Source: a bacterium (GTDB lineage: Bacteria > T1Sed10-126). From it: DNA of 64,000 nt. The position numbers and the translations under genes were made by a program. Below are positions 41,605 through 52,003 of this stretch, in pieces (position 1 is the first letter of the stretch; every line of letters begins with the position of its first letter). The DNA lies in contig PWHN01000044.1 in NCBI GenBank assembly GCA_003554945.1, forward strand, positions 38,286 to 102,285, given 5' to 3'. The notes beneath the pieces were generated by a model. That model was not told where the DNA came from and made no database searches. It saw only the letters and a list, made by a program, of their open reading frames with translations.

Positions 41605-43966
41605 CGCGCAACTGGGCGTTGTATTTGTCTTGCAGTGTGGACAAAATTTTGTCCTGAATATTATTGACTTCATCATCGCTCAGGGAACGATCCTCTGCCC
41701 GAAATAAAAGTCTGAAGCTAAGACTTTTTTTTCCGGCAGGAAGCGGCTCCCCCTGATAGAGATCAAATAGATTGATTTCCTCCAGCCAGTCGGCGGTCGT
41801 GCGAATAGTTTTTTCGAGTGGTTCCACCTGTTGGTCCAGGTCAACTACAAGATCAAGGTCACGCTTAACCGGCGGTTGAGTGGAAAATTTGGAATAACTG
41901 CGCGGCCGGGGTTCAGGTAGCCCATCAAGGTTAAGTTCAGCCCCAAGAACCGGACCGGGATAGTCGTAAGAAAGCAAATCTTCACTTATCCGCCCCAGTT
42001 TCCCGACCTGTCTGTCCGCGACCACAATGCGAGTTGATTTTTCGGGCATCATTCCCGGTAGTTCAACGGTTTTTAGCTCAAAGCGAGGTAGATGGAGCTG
42101 GGCGAACAGCTTTTCCAGCAGACCCTTAAGATCGTAAAAATCCTGATAGCGATTGCTATCATCCCAGTGTTGCTCGTAAATATGGGTATGGGAGAGTATG
42201 GCCAGGTGCAGAGGCTCAGCCTCACTCTTACCGGGAAAAACGCGCCCAATTTCAAAGAGAGAGAGCTCCTCGTTTCCAGCGGCGAAGTTGTCCTCAAAAC
42301 TGGTAAACAGTGAATCGAGGAGGGTCTGCCGCATAGTTTTTTGTGTGACCGCGAGCGGATTGGCGAGATGAAGGCTTTCTTCGCCGGGCACTTCTGCAAA
42401 ACGATGTTCATCGGGACCCAGAAAACTAAAGTTTATATTTTCTGAATATCCCTGGTTGACAAGGAAATTGCGAACCTTGGATTCGAGGCGTTCCTCGTGA
42501 TCCGGTGTGCGTTCAGAATTAAGCCGGGGGTAAGTAACCGGAATCTGTTCGTAACCCTGCAGCCGGACAACTTCCTCAACGAGATCTTCAGGGCGGCGTA
42601 AATCGGATCGCCAGGCGGGAACATCGACCTGCCATTCTCGCTTGTTTTCCTGCACGTTAAGACCAAGTTTCTCAAGCTGGTTGGACGTCTTCTCCGGGCC
42701 AACTTCATAACCAATAATTTGTTCGAACAACTCAGGTTTGTAGGGGATCCGTATTTGGGGTGCATCTTTAGCCCGGCAGGTCACCGATTTGTTTATTTGT
42801 AGTTGCTCTTCATCCTGCGCGGGATCCTGTTCAAAAAGCTGAAGACAGCGAGCCAGGCAGCGATCATAATTTTCTGGGTCCACCCCACGTTCAAAACGGT
42901 GCGAGGCTTCAGTAGAAAGCTTGTGGTCCTGGGCACTCGAACGAATACCGGTGGGTTCAAAATAAGCACCTTCCAGCAAAATCCGGTTGGTCGACGCGCT
43001 GACCTGACTGTAAGCACCGCCCATAACACCGGCCAGTGCCTGCGGCCGGCGCGCGTCGGCGATGACCAGATCCTCCTGGGCCAACTGGCGTTTTTCGTCA
43101 TCAAGCGTGGTCAGTTTCTCAGCTTGTCTTGCGTAACGAACAATAACCGGCAACTGAAGCCGGTCGGCGTCAAACGGATGCAGAGGATGGCCAACTTCAA
43201 ACAGAGTATAGTTTGTGATGTCAACTATATTATTCAAAGGACGCAGACCCATTTTTAATATTTTTTTCTGGATCTCAAAAGAAGACTCGGCTACTTTTAC
43301 TCCACTCACTGGAACAGCAGTATAACTCCAGCAGGCTTCGGGGGCTTCGATTTTTACCTCGAGATCTGTCTCTGCAACTCCCGCCGGCAGAGAATTTGGA
43401 CGTGGGTCTTTTAAGTCCAGGTTTTCAGCGGCTGCAAAATCGCGGGCGACACCAAGATGCGAGAGACAGTCGCTACGGTTTGGAGTCAGGTCAAGCTCCA
43501 GAATCGGGGCTTCAAGATCAAGGATTTTGGAAGCCGGCTGACCCGGCTTAATCTTTTCGGGAAGGTTTAGCAAAGTCTGGGCATCAGTTGTTAAACCAAG
43601 CTCACGCGAAGAGCAAAGAAGTCCTTCCGAGTCGTGCCCGGCGAATTTTCTTGTTTCAACCTGTTCTCCGTTCAGAAAGCTACCCGGCGGGGCCCAGAGG
43701 TAGGTTTTCCCGGCTTGCACCTGAGGCGCCGCGGTAACTACCTGACAGCTTCGAGAACCGTCATTCACCTGACAAATCTTCAGGTCAGACCGCGAGTCGT
43801 GAGGAGATATTTCTTCCACCCGGGCACTTAGGACACCCCGGTTAAGATGGGCCAGGTCCAGCGTCGCATCGACCTCCAGCCCAATGTCAGTGAGCCGGCG
43901 CGCCAGATCCTCAGTTTTTGAAGGAAGTTCTACAAATTCAGCCAGCCAGTCAGTTAGTATACGCAT
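41597..43966 (-). CDS. pheT: Phenylalanyl-tRNA synthetase beta subunit
   Basis: This 789-residue subunit of the alpha2-beta2 PheRS has, in order, an EMAP-type tRNA-binding domain (ARVEEISPHDSRSDLKICQV), a B3/4 editing region, B5 helix-turn-helix (RIPYKPELFEQIIGYEV), a catalytic-like core and the C-terminal FDX-ACB anticodon-binding domain (KFSTQPPVKRDLDLVVD). It stands 12 bases after pheS. Confidence 0.96.
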   Translation of the reverse strand: MRILTDWLAEFVELPSKTEDLARRLTDIGLEVDATLDLAHLNRGVLSARVEEISPHDSRSDLKICQVNDGSRSCQVVTAAPQVQAGKTYLWAPPGSFLNGEQVETRKFAGHDSEGLLCSSRELGLTTDAQTLLNLPEKIKPGQPASKILDLEAPILELDLTPNRSDCLSHLGVARDFAAAENLDLKDPRPNSLPAGVAETDLEVKIEAPEACWSYTAVPVSGVKVAESSFEIQKKILKMGLRPLNNIVDITNYTLFEVGHPLHPFDADRLQLPVIVRYARQAEKLTTLDDEKRQLAQEDLVIADARRPQALAGVMGGAYSQVSASTNRILLEGAYFEPTGIRSSAQDHKLSTEASHRFERGVDPENYDRCLARCLQLFEQDPAQDEEQLQINKSVTCRAKDAPQIRIPYKPELFEQIIGYEVGPEKTSNQLEKLGLNVQENKREWQVDVPAWRSDLRRPEDLVEEVVRLQGYEQIPVTYPRLNSERTPDHEERLESKVRNFLVNQGYSENINFSFLGPDEHRFAEVPGEESLHLANPLAVTQKTMRQTLLDSLFTSFEDNFAAGNEELSLFEIGRVFPGKSEAEPLHLAILSHTHIYEQHWDDSNRYQDFYDLKGLLEKLFAQLHLPRFELKTVELPGMMPEKSTRIVVADRQVGKLGRISEDLLSYDYPGPVLGAELNLDGLPEPRPRSYSKFSTQPPVKRDLDLVVDLDQQVEPLEKTIRTTADWLEEINLFDLYQGEPLPAGKKSLSFRLLFRAEDRSLSDDEVNNIQDKILSTLQDKYNAQLRDE

Positions 43967-43978
43967 CGAATTTCTCCG

Positions 43979-44983
43979 TTAAAATTGGTTCAAGAACCTG
44001 AGATCGTTTTCATAGAAAAGCTGCAGATTGTCAATGCCGTATTTAAGCATGGCCAGTCGCTCAACTCCCATTCCAAATGCAAACCCCTGCCAGCGATCAG
44101 TGTCATATCCGACTGCTTTGAAAACTTCCGGATCGACCATGCCGGCGCCCAAAATTTCAAGCCATTCGCCTCCAGCTTCTTCAAATTGAATGTCTACCTC
44201 GGCTGATGGCTCTGTAAAGGGAAAGTAACTCGGACGAAAACGAAGCCGGGTTTCAGGCCCAAAAAAACGGTGAACAAAGAGTTCCAGGGTCCCTTTCAGA
44301 TCAGCAAAAGTCGCCTGCCTGTCAACCCAGAGCCCTTCGACCTGGTGAAAAACCGGTGAATGAGACATATCGGCGGCATCGCGTCGAAAAGTCCTACCGG
44401 GAGCTATTATTTGAAGCGGCGGCTTTTCAGCCTCCATAACGTGCACCTGGACAGGAGAAGTATGGGTTCTAAGCAGCCGACCGTCCTCAAGATAAAGGGT
44501 ATCGTGCATATCGCGTGCGGGATGATCGGCGGGAATGTTCAAAGCTTCGAAATTGTAGAAATCAGTCTCTATCTCCGGGCCCTCGACAGTGGTGTAACCC
44601 ATACGCTCAAAGATTTCCACAATCCGCTCCAGAGCTAAATTTAGCGGATGTTTACTCCCACGGGAGTTAACCCGACCGGGCAGGGTCGGGTCGAAAGGGG
44701 GGGCACCTTCTTCTGACCCGGAAGAACTGGAAACTTTTCCCTGCTTTTGTTCAAATTTTTTGGAGAGTTTCTGTTTTAAGGCATTTGCTCTTTTTCCAAC
44801 CTGGGGCCGCTGCTCGCTCGGGATCTCACCTATGGAACTGAGTATCTGGCGCAGCATCCCGCTGCGGCCGAGATATTTCACACGATAATCTTCCAGCTCC
44901 TCCGGCGAGGTGCAGTCCTCCAGCTCTGCTGGCGCCTCACTTTCGAGCTGGTCAAGCAGCTCGAGTGGTGAAGGCAAACTCAC
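43979..44983 (-). CDS. pheS: Phenylalanyl-tRNA synthetase alpha subunit
   Basis: This 334-residue class II aaRS subunit has an N-terminal coiled-coil, then [53 protein letters not shown] (motif 2) and [18 protein letters not shown] (motif 3). The GTG start overlaps the rplT stop by four bases, so the ribosomal and synthetase genes are coupled. Confidence 0.96.
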   Translation of the reverse strand: MSLPSPLELLDQLESEAPAELEDCTSPEELEDYRVKYLGRSGMLRQILSSIGEIPSEQRPQVGKRANALKQKLSKKFEQKQGKVSSSSGSEEGAPPFDPTLPGRVNSRGSKHPLNLALERIVEIFERMGYTTVEGPEIETDFYNFEALNIPADHPARDMHDTLYLEDGRLLRTHTSPVQVHVMEAEKPPLQIIAPGRTFRRDAADMSHSPVFHQVEGLWVDRQATFADLKGTLELFVHRFFGPETRLRFRPSYFPFTEPSAEVDIQFEEAGGEWLEILGAGMVDPEVFKAVGYDTDRWQGFAFGMGVERLAMLKYGIDNLQLFYENDLRFLNQF

Positions 44984-45333
44984 TCAATCTCCCGAGCAAA
45001 ATCTACTATGGCACTGAACGCCTCGGGGTCACGAACTGCCAGGTCGGCAAGCATCTTGCGATTCAATTTAACGTCAGCTTTCTTCAGTTTACCAATCAAC
45101 TGACTGTAGGACATACCGTTCTGGCGAGCGGCTGCATTGATACGTGTAATCCACAGGCGCCGAAAGTTCCGCTTTTTCTCCTTGCGATGGCGGTAGGCGT
45201 GTTTTAGTCCACGTTCAACGCTCTGCTTGGCTTCCCGGTAATTAGTGCTACGTCCTCCCCGGTAGCCACGAGCTTGTTTTAAAACCTTCTTGTGCCGTCG
45301 GCGTCTAATTTTACTTTTTTTAGTACCAGCCAT
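44980..45333 (-). CDS. rplT: 50S ribosomal protein L20
   Basis: This 117-residue L20 has [28 protein letters not shown] and [24 protein letters not shown]. The N-terminus (MAGTKKSKI) differs from the usual MPRVKRG. A 125-base gap with a hairpin separates it from rpmI, larger than in most genomes. Confidence 0.96.
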   Translation of the reverse strand: MAGTKKSKIRRRRHKKVLKQARGYRGGRSTNYREAKQSVERGLKHAYRHRKEKKRNFRRLWITRINAAARQNGMSYSQLIGKLKKADVKLNRKMLADLAVRDPEAFSAIVDFAREIE

Positions 45334-45394
45334 TTTCTACTCCTCCTTCTTTTAACTTAAGTAGCAGTCTTATTTCAATTTTTAACGGTTAATT

Positions 45395-45414
45395 GCGGCA
45401 GCGGTATAAGCCGC
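45395..45414 (-). promoter_or_regulatory. Hairpin in rpmI-rplT spacer
   Basis: GCGGC pairs with GCCGC, with a competing inner GCGG/CCGC stem, in the 125-base spacer before rplT. L20 autoregulates this operon in other bacteria through RNA structure; a link here is inference. Confidence 0.35.
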
Positions 45415-45458
45415 ACAGGCGGGTCAATCTTCAGTTACGTCTCCAGAAACGCAGTTAC

Positions 45459-45659
45459 TCAGCCGTAAGGCATCATTTTCTTTATGCGTTTGAAGTCCGA
45501 ACGATTGATCTCCTTGGAGCCTCTTAGTTGACGTTTAGCATCGCTGCCCATCTTAGAAAGCAGATGACTTTTCCGGGCACGGTGATGCATAACCTTACCG
45601 GTGCCGGTAATTTTAAACCTTTTTGCAACCGCTTTACGGGTCTTCATTTTTTTAGACAT
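45459..45659 (-). CDS. rpmI: 50S ribosomal protein L35
   Basis: This 66-residue L35 has KKMKTRKAVAKRFKITGTGKVMHHRARKSHLLSKM and SDFKRIKKMMPYG. It is 19 bases after infC, as usual. Confidence 0.96.
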   Translation of the reverse strand: MSKKMKTRKAVAKRFKITGTGKVMHHRARKSHLLSKMGSDAKRQLRGSKEINRSDFKRIKKMMPYG

Positions 45660-45678
45660 AACGTATACCTCCGTTCAA

Positions 45679-46194
45679 TCAACTGGGTTCAACAACCATG
45701 GTCATCATGTGACCTTCCATGGTCGGTTCTTTTGTCACTTCTCCCTCTTCCTCAAGCTCTTCTTTAATTTTATTCAATAGTCTCCTGCCCAGTTCAGGCT
45801 TGGTGATTTGCCTGCCCCGGAAGAAAACCTGGAACTTCACCTTATTGTTGTTATTCAAAAAACGTCTGGCGTCGTTAAGCTTAAAGTCCAAATCATGCTC
45901 TTCAATCTGCGGGTTGAAGCGCAGTTGTTTTAACTTCATCGTGTCCTGGGCCTGTCGCGCCGCCTGACGCGCCTTTTGCTTCTCATATTTATATTTGCCA
46001 TAATCCATCATCTTGACAACGACGGGCTTAGCGTTTGGCGCCACTTCGACCAGATCCTTGTCTCGACTTCTGGCCTCTTCCAACGCCTTCTCCGTAGACA
46101 CTATACCAATCTGCTCACTGTCCTCTGTGACCAGCCTTACCTCATCGTCAGTTATTTCCTCGTTAACCCGAATATTCTCTTCCGATTTTCCTAT
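45679..46194 (-). CDS. infC: Translation initiation factor IF-3, non-canonical start
   Basis: This factor of about 171 residues has NIRVNEEITDDEVRLV (N-domain), VVKMMDYGKYKYEKQK, KQLRFNPQIEEHDLDFKLNDARRFL and FFRGRQITKPELGRRLL. It checks the start codon on the 30S subunit. The ribosome-binding site GGAGGTG is followed by CCTTTGATAGGAAAA. ATA at 46194 stands 8 bases after GGAGG, while the only normal candidate is TTG three bases earlier, with a spacing of 5. infC often uses a rare start for autoregulation, so ATA is preferred, with TTG as the alternative. Confidence 0.9.
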   Translation of the reverse strand: MGKSEENIRVNEEITDDEVRLVTEDSEQIGIVSTEKALEEARSRDKDLVEVAPNAKPVVVKMMDYGKYKYEKQKARQAARQAQDTMKLKQLRFNPQIEEHDLDFKLNDARRFLNNNNKVKFQVFFRGRQITKPELGRRLLNKIKEELEEEGEVTKEPTMEGHMMTMVVEPS

Positions 46195-46290
46195 CAAAGG
46201 CACCTCCAAAACAAGTTTTTGTGTATCCTTACCTGTACAACCAAGTAATGATATCTTATTTTCACCAAAATAATAACATTTTTTGGGGTT

Positions 46291-48207
46291 TTAGCCCAGT
46301 GGTGTTATCGGCTGTCTGGAATCAATGATCTGACGAAGCCGTTGAACGGCTTCATCAACAGACAGAGTGTTGCTTTCCTCCTCACCATAAGTTCGAACCT
46401 CAACACTTCTTGCCTCTTCTTCATCGCTACCGACTATAATTGCGTAGGGGATCTTCTGCTTGATAGCAGTCCGAATTCGTTTGCCAAGGCTTTCGGAGGC
46501 CGGCTGAATACTCGAATTGATGTTTTCATTTCGGAACTGAGCGGCTATTTCCTCGGCGTATTCGCGGTTTGCGGGATCAACCGGCAGAATCCAGACAGGG
46601 GTTGGTGCCAGCCAGGGGGGGAAGGCACCGCCGTAGTGTTCGACCAGACAGCCAAAAAACCTCTCAATTGACCCGAAAAGAGCCCGGTGAATCATAATTG
46701 GACGCTGTTCCTCGCCGTCCTCGTCAACATAGGCAACATCAAAACGTTCTGGAATATTAAAGTCCACCTGGATAGTGCTGCACTGCCACTCCCGGTCCAA
46801 TGAGTCACGAATTTTTAGGTCAATTTTAGGACCGTAATAAACCCCTTCGCCGGGGTCAATATCGTAATCAAGCCCGGCCTCTTCCAGAGCATTTTTGAGA
46901 GAGTTGGTGGCCAGCTCCCAGCGGTCCTCCGAACCAACGTAATCGTCCGGTCGGGTGCTTACAAATATTTCGTAGTCTTTAAATCCAAAAGTTGAAAGAA
47001 TTTCAGTGGTAAACTCAAGCAGCTGCTGCAGCTCCTCCTCAAGCTGTTTAGGCCGGCAGTATATGTGGGCGTCATCCTGGGTAAAACCTCGCACACGCAG
47101 AAGACCGTGTAAAACACCGGATTTTTCATAGCGGTAGACGGTCCCCAGCTCAGCGTATCGAATCGGCAGGTCGCGGTAACTACGGGTCCGGGAGTTAAAT
47201 ATTTGCATGTGAAAGGGACAGTTCATCGGCTTTACCCTGTAGTTACGGTCGTCCATCTCCATACGCGGGAACATGTGCTGCTTGTAATGATCCAGGTGAC
47301 CACTCACTTCCCAGAGTTCCTCCTGTGCCAGATGAGGAGTTCGAACTGAGCGATACCCCTCTTCGCGGTGGCGGTTGCGCCAGTAATTTTCAATTTCCTG
47401 ACGAATTTCAGCACCTCGCGGGTGCCAAATAATCAATCCGGGTCCCACCTCTTCGCTGATATGGAATAGATCAAGTTCACGTCCAAGACGACGGTGGTCC
47501 CGTTTTTTCGCTTCCTCCAGCATCTTTTCGTATTCTTCCAATTCAGTCTCAGTCTGAAAAGCAACCCCGTAAACTCGCTGGAGCATCGGACCGGTCTCGT
47601 CGCCACGCCAGTAGGCGCCGGCAAGCTTGGTAAGCTTTATCACGCCGAGGTCGCCGGTTGACATCAAGTGCGGGCCGCCACAGAGGTCTTCAAAATCCTG
47701 CTGGCGGTAGAAACTGGGCTCACCGTCAAGCTCGTCAAGTAGTTCCAGCTTGTATTCGGCTCCGCTTTCTTTAAATTTTTGCCGCGCCTCCTCGACGCTG
47801 CAGGAGTAACGCTCGATCGGGATGCCCCGCTGGATAATCTGCTGAATAATTCCCTCCAGGTTCTCCAGTTCGTCTTCTGAGAGATTACGCGGCAGATCAA
47901 AATCATAGTAAAAACCATCATCCACGGGCGGGCCTATCGCCAGTTTAAGGTCACCATCCATGTAGTATTGCATAGCATGAGCAAGCACATGAGAGGCGGT
48001 ATGCCAGTAGATATGCTTGCCGGCCGAATCTTCGTAAGTTACAAACTGTATTTCAGCGCCTTCCGGCGGCTGCTCACGCAAGTCCTGCAGCTCACCGTTA
48101 ACAAGCGCTCCCAGGGCTTCGTTTTTTTCTAATTTTTTTGCCAATTCATAAAGCGACTGGTCGTCGGGTATCTCTATTTTATCTCCCATAACATTAACCT
48201 GTTTCAT
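46291..48207 (-). CDS. thrS: Threonyl-tRNA synthetase
   Basis: This 638-residue class II aaRS has an N-terminal TGS domain, an editing domain with HTASHVLAHAM, the catalytic core (GPGLIIWHPRGAEIRQEIE, MNCPFHMQIF, RVRGFTQDDAHIYC) and a C-terminal anticodon domain (PVWILPVDPANREYAEEIAAQF). ATG 48207 is preferred to an earlier TTG, which lacks a ribosome-binding site. No T-box leader is recognised. Confidence 0.96.
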   Translation of the reverse strand: MKQVNVMGDKIEIPDDQSLYELAKKLEKNEALGALVNGELQDLREQPPEGAEIQFVTYEDSAGKHIYWHTASHVLAHAMQYYMDGDLKLAIGPPVDDGFYYDFDLPRNLSEDELENLEGIIQQIIQRGIPIERYSCSVEEARQKFKESGAEYKLELLDELDGEPSFYRQQDFEDLCGGPHLMSTGDLGVIKLTKLAGAYWRGDETGPMLQRVYGVAFQTETELEEYEKMLEEAKKRDHRRLGRELDLFHISEEVGPGLIIWHPRGAEIRQEIENYWRNRHREEGYRSVRTPHLAQEELWEVSGHLDHYKQHMFPRMEMDDRNYRVKPMNCPFHMQIFNSRTRSYRDLPIRYAELGTVYRYEKSGVLHGLLRVRGFTQDDAHIYCRPKQLEEELQQLLEFTTEILSTFGFKDYEIFVSTRPDDYVGSEDRWELATNSLKNALEEAGLDYDIDPGEGVYYGPKIDLKIRDSLDREWQCSTIQVDFNIPERFDVAYVDEDGEEQRPIMIHRALFGSIERFFGCLVEHYGGAFPPWLAPTPVWILPVDPANREYAEEIAAQFRNENINSSIQPASESLGKRIRTAIKQKIPYAIIVGSDEEEARSVEVRTYGEEESNTLSVDEAVQRLRQIIDSRQPITPLG

Positions 48208-48739
48208 CACAATCACTCGCAATTCTGTTATTTGAAATTACTGTTCAAACGACGAAAAGAATACCATTATGGCCGGTTGTCTGCAAGTTTTACCTATCCC
48301 GGATTCCGTCATTCCGGCCTCCGAACCGGAAAACACCAGCTTAAAGCTCAAAGCCAAAAGCTGAAAGCTAATTCAAATCCATTAAGTGCTCATAATCTTG
48401 TTCATGTTCTTGAACTTGACGTCATTCCGGGCAAGCGACCGTAGGGAGCGCGATCCGGAATCCATGTTGGATTTTTAATGGTTATCAAACAATATTGGGA
48501 AACTTGCTCCGAGAAGAGGAAATTAGGATATTAGGAGATGAGGAGATTAGGCAAGGTCAAGTGCAGGGGAACACAAGTGCGGAAAACCTGAAACCTTAAA
48601 ATGGATTGCGGATCAGGGTCCGCAATGACGACCTTTAGGTCAAAACCATCCCCCCTTTCCTTTTCCCCCCTTGAAGGGGGGAAAGACAAAGGGGGGTGAA
48701 AAATGGATTGCGGGTCAGGGCCCGCAATGACGAGATCGG
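48208..48739. repeat. Dense dispersed-repeat region
   Basis: Contains repeats of the 'GGATTCCGTCATTCCGG ... GTCATTCCGGG ... GCGATCCGGAATCCATG' family (about 48295-48475). Two ATGGATTGCGG / GGGTCCGCAATGACG copies lie at about 48600-48630 and 48703-48733. The C-run/G-run hairpin lies between them (48647-48697). No gene is convincing here. Confidence 0.75.
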
Positions 48740-48919
48740 TAACGGTTTTCCCTTATTCCGCGGAAGAGTGTTGGAGAAAGGGAGAAAGACGATAGAAAAT
48801 TCTGGACCGACAGCACGGGGTATTTCAAAAAGTTGGTATTTTTTGTAAAGTTAACGATTGCAGATGCAAAAAACGCACAGTGTTTAAACTCATACTTTAT
48901 CCAACTGGAGGTTTTAATA
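48740..48919. other. Spacer without recognised gene
   Basis: Nothing convincing; a 160-codon minus-strand frame overlaps here and into the next feature but lacks coding character. Confidence 0.35.
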
Positions 48920-49078
48920 ATGGTTTGGCTGGCCGGAGGAGCAACACAGCCGAGCAAGCGGATCAGTGGCGAGACCAGGGAGTTGTCGCTAATTCTGCCG
49001 CTACAGATTCCAGAAGCCGGACTGGCGATAAAAGAAAACGCCCGCATAACCAGTTTGGGTGTTATAAATACTTCTTGA
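48920..49078 (+). CDS. Possible small protein (52 aa)
   Basis: ATG 48920 follows a strong Shine-Dalgarno (GGAGG, 8-base spacing). The frame encodes VWLAGGATQPSKRISGE, then TRELSLILPLQIPEAGLAI and a short tail. Not hydrophobic enough for a membrane protein and no family is recognised. Existence as a gene is uncertain. Confidence 0.35.
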   Translation: MVWLAGGATQPSKRISGETRELSLILPLQIPEAGLAIKENARITSLGVINTS

Positions 49079-49170
49079 TCGCCGCCACATAAATTGACAG
49101 AACAGAGGGTTTTGGTATGATTTTCAGGGCTGTAAAAAATCATCATCCAAATCAAGGAGGGAAAATACCT

Positions 49171-49494
49171 ATGACTGTATCGTTTGAGGACTTTCAAAAG
49201 CTCGATTTACGGATCGGCGAGGTGGTTGAATGCACCGATCATCCAAACGCCGACAATCTTTTACTACTGCAGACCGACGTTGGAGACAAAAAAATTCAGC
49301 TTGTCGCCGGATTGAAGGGCCATTACACACCGTCGGAGCTGGAGGGCAGGAAAATCGTCGTCCTGGTTAATCTTGAGCCGGCGACACTGCGCGGAGAGAA
49401 GAGCGAAGGAATGCTGCTGGCCGCTGACGGTGATGATGGTGTCTCGCTTCTTCAGCCGGATGCAGATGTGGCTGCAGGCACAAATATATTGTAG
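49171..49494 (+). CDS. tRNA-binding (MetG C-terminal/Trbp111-like) protein
   Basis: This 107-residue OB-fold protein has LDLRIGEVVECTDHPNADNLLLLQTDVGDKKIQLVAGLKGHY and LEGRKIVVLVNLEPATLRGEKSEGMLLAA. It matches the free-standing tRNA-binding domain that is otherwise fused to methionyl-tRNA synthetase and PheT. It is related to CsaA and Trbp111, which bind tRNA elbows non-specifically. ATG 49171 with AAGGAGGG is chosen over an upstream frame start. It lies 42 bases before eno. Confidence 0.9.
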   Translation: MTVSFEDFQKLDLRIGEVVECTDHPNADNLLLLQTDVGDKKIQLVAGLKGHYTPSELEGRKIVVLVNLEPATLRGEKSEGMLLAADGDDGVSLLQPDADVAAGTNIL

Positions 49495-49500
49495 AAATAA

Positions 49501-50814
<1,314 letters not shown>

Positions 50815-50868
50815 CCCGGTTAATTAACCGCGCGGCGCAGCGCTATTTTTAGTTATTTTTTAACAAAA

Positions 50869-51107
50869 TGGTTCTATTGAAATCCTTACTGAAACCGGTC
50901 TACTCAAAGGTGTTGGGACTCATTCTTGATTGGCCTCCGGCCAATCTCCGAGGTATATCTGGCAATAATCAGATCATCCAAGATCTATTGCCAGCTATAA
51001 ATCCGTCAAACACCTTTGAGTAGCCCAAGTAAAGCGTATGGATATTTTTAAAAAGTAGCACTAATCAATTGCTCTCTAAGATAGCAAAAAGGATTTCAAT
51101 AGAGCCA
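50869..51107. repeat. Nested inverted-repeat element (MITE or structured RNA)
   Basis: The outer pair is TGGTTCTATTGAAATCCTT (50869-50887) with its complement at 51089-51107 (18 of 19). A second pair is CTACTCAAAGGTGTT (50900-50914) with its exact complement (51009-51023). Inside lie two further hairpins: GATTGGCC/GGCCAATC (50929-50947) and CTGGCAATA/TATTGCCAG with an inner AGATC/GATCT (about 50959-50996). The whole can fold as a branched structure. No coding frame is present. Confidence 0.85.
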
Positions 51108-51208
51108 CTAAAATAACTGTATCTTTTTTATGCTGCTACAGCGGTGGCGCTGTAATTAATCGTGCCAGTTTGTAGTAAAATCAGAAAATTTTTGAGGTGA
51201 ATTAGGTA
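51108..51208. promoter_or_regulatory. Leader of the aromatic-pathway operon
   Basis: Contains a small hairpin (CTACAGC-GGTG-GCGCTGTA, about 51136-51153), a possible -10 TAAAAT (51176-51181) with a poor -35, and the ribosome-binding site TTGAGGTG before ATG 51209. Confidence 0.4.
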
Positions 51209-52003
51209 ATGATTGGCAAGGATATTCGTATGGAAAGATTGATGAACCGTGAGTCGGGCAACACAGTAATCGTGCCCATGGATCACGGCGTAACAATTGG
51301 GCCTGTGCCCGGTCTGGAAAATATGTCCCGGGCTGTCGACAACGTCGTTGAAGGAGGAGCGACGGCTGTGTTGATGCACAAAGGGATGGTGGCTCACGGA
51401 CACCGCGGCGGCGGTGAAGACGTGGGACTTATCATTCACATGTCCGCCAGCACTTCTCTTTCTCTGCGACCCAACCATAAGATCCAGAGCTGTACCGTTG
51501 AGGAAGCCGTTCGCATGGGTGCTGACGCTGTTTCAATCCATATTAATCTGGGTGCAGAAAACGAATACCTCATGCTCCAGAAATTTGGTGAAATTGGTAA
51601 TAAATGTCAGCAGTGGGGAATGCCGCTGGTCGCCATGATGTATACCCGCGGTCCTCGAATTGATAACGAGTATGAAACTGGCGTCGTCGCTCACGCTGCC
51701 CGGGTGGGCGCCGAGCTAGGCGCTGATATCGTCAAATGCAACTACACCGGCGATCCCGAGAGCTTCTCGCGTGTAATCGAAGGCTGTCCGGTTCCCGTAG
51801 TAATTGCCGGCGGTGAGAAAATGGACGACGAGGCCAGCATATTAGAGATGGTTCAGGAAGCTCTGAACGCCGGGGCGAGGGGTGTCTCCATCGGAAGAAA
51901 CGTTTTTCAGGCAGCATCCCCCGACCGCATGGTTGAGGCTATCTCCTCAATTGTTCACCACGGTCAGACGACAGATAAAGCGGAGGAGATTTTAAATGAG
52001 TAA
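51209..52003 (+). CDS. 2-amino-3,7-dideoxy-D-threo-hept-6-ulosonate synthase
   Basis: This 264-residue class I aldolase of the DeoC/FbaB barrel has [60 protein letters not shown] with the Schiff-base Lys in IVKCNY, and GGEKMDDE. It matches the archaeal enzyme that starts the alternative route to 3-dehydroquinate from a hydroxypyruvaldehyde phosphate donor and aspartate semialdehyde. Its last bases overlap the start of the next gene. The pair is the diagnostic archaeal-type aro set. Confidence 0.9.
   Translation: MIGKDIRMERLMNRESGNTVIVPMDHGVTIGPVPGLENMSRAVDNVVEGGATAVLMHKGMVAHGHRGGGEDVGLIIHMSASTSLSLRPNHKIQSCTVEEAVRMGADAVSIHINLGAENEYLMLQKFGEIGNKCQQWGMPLVAMMYTRGPRIDNEYETGVVAHAARVGAELGADIVKCNYTGDPESFSRVIEGCPVPVVIAGGEKMDDEASILEMVQEALNAGARGVSIGRNVFQAASPDRMVEAISSIVHHGQTTDKAEEILNE

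Noticed and set aside
46210-48230. T-box leader before thrS or pheS
   Set aside because: No TGGNACC-type box or specifier stem was found in the leaders.
48715-49197. 160-codon minus-strand frame
   Set aside because: It overlaps the 'GGATTGCGG' repeat and the tRNA-binding gene's leader, and has no ribosome-binding site or recognisable fold.
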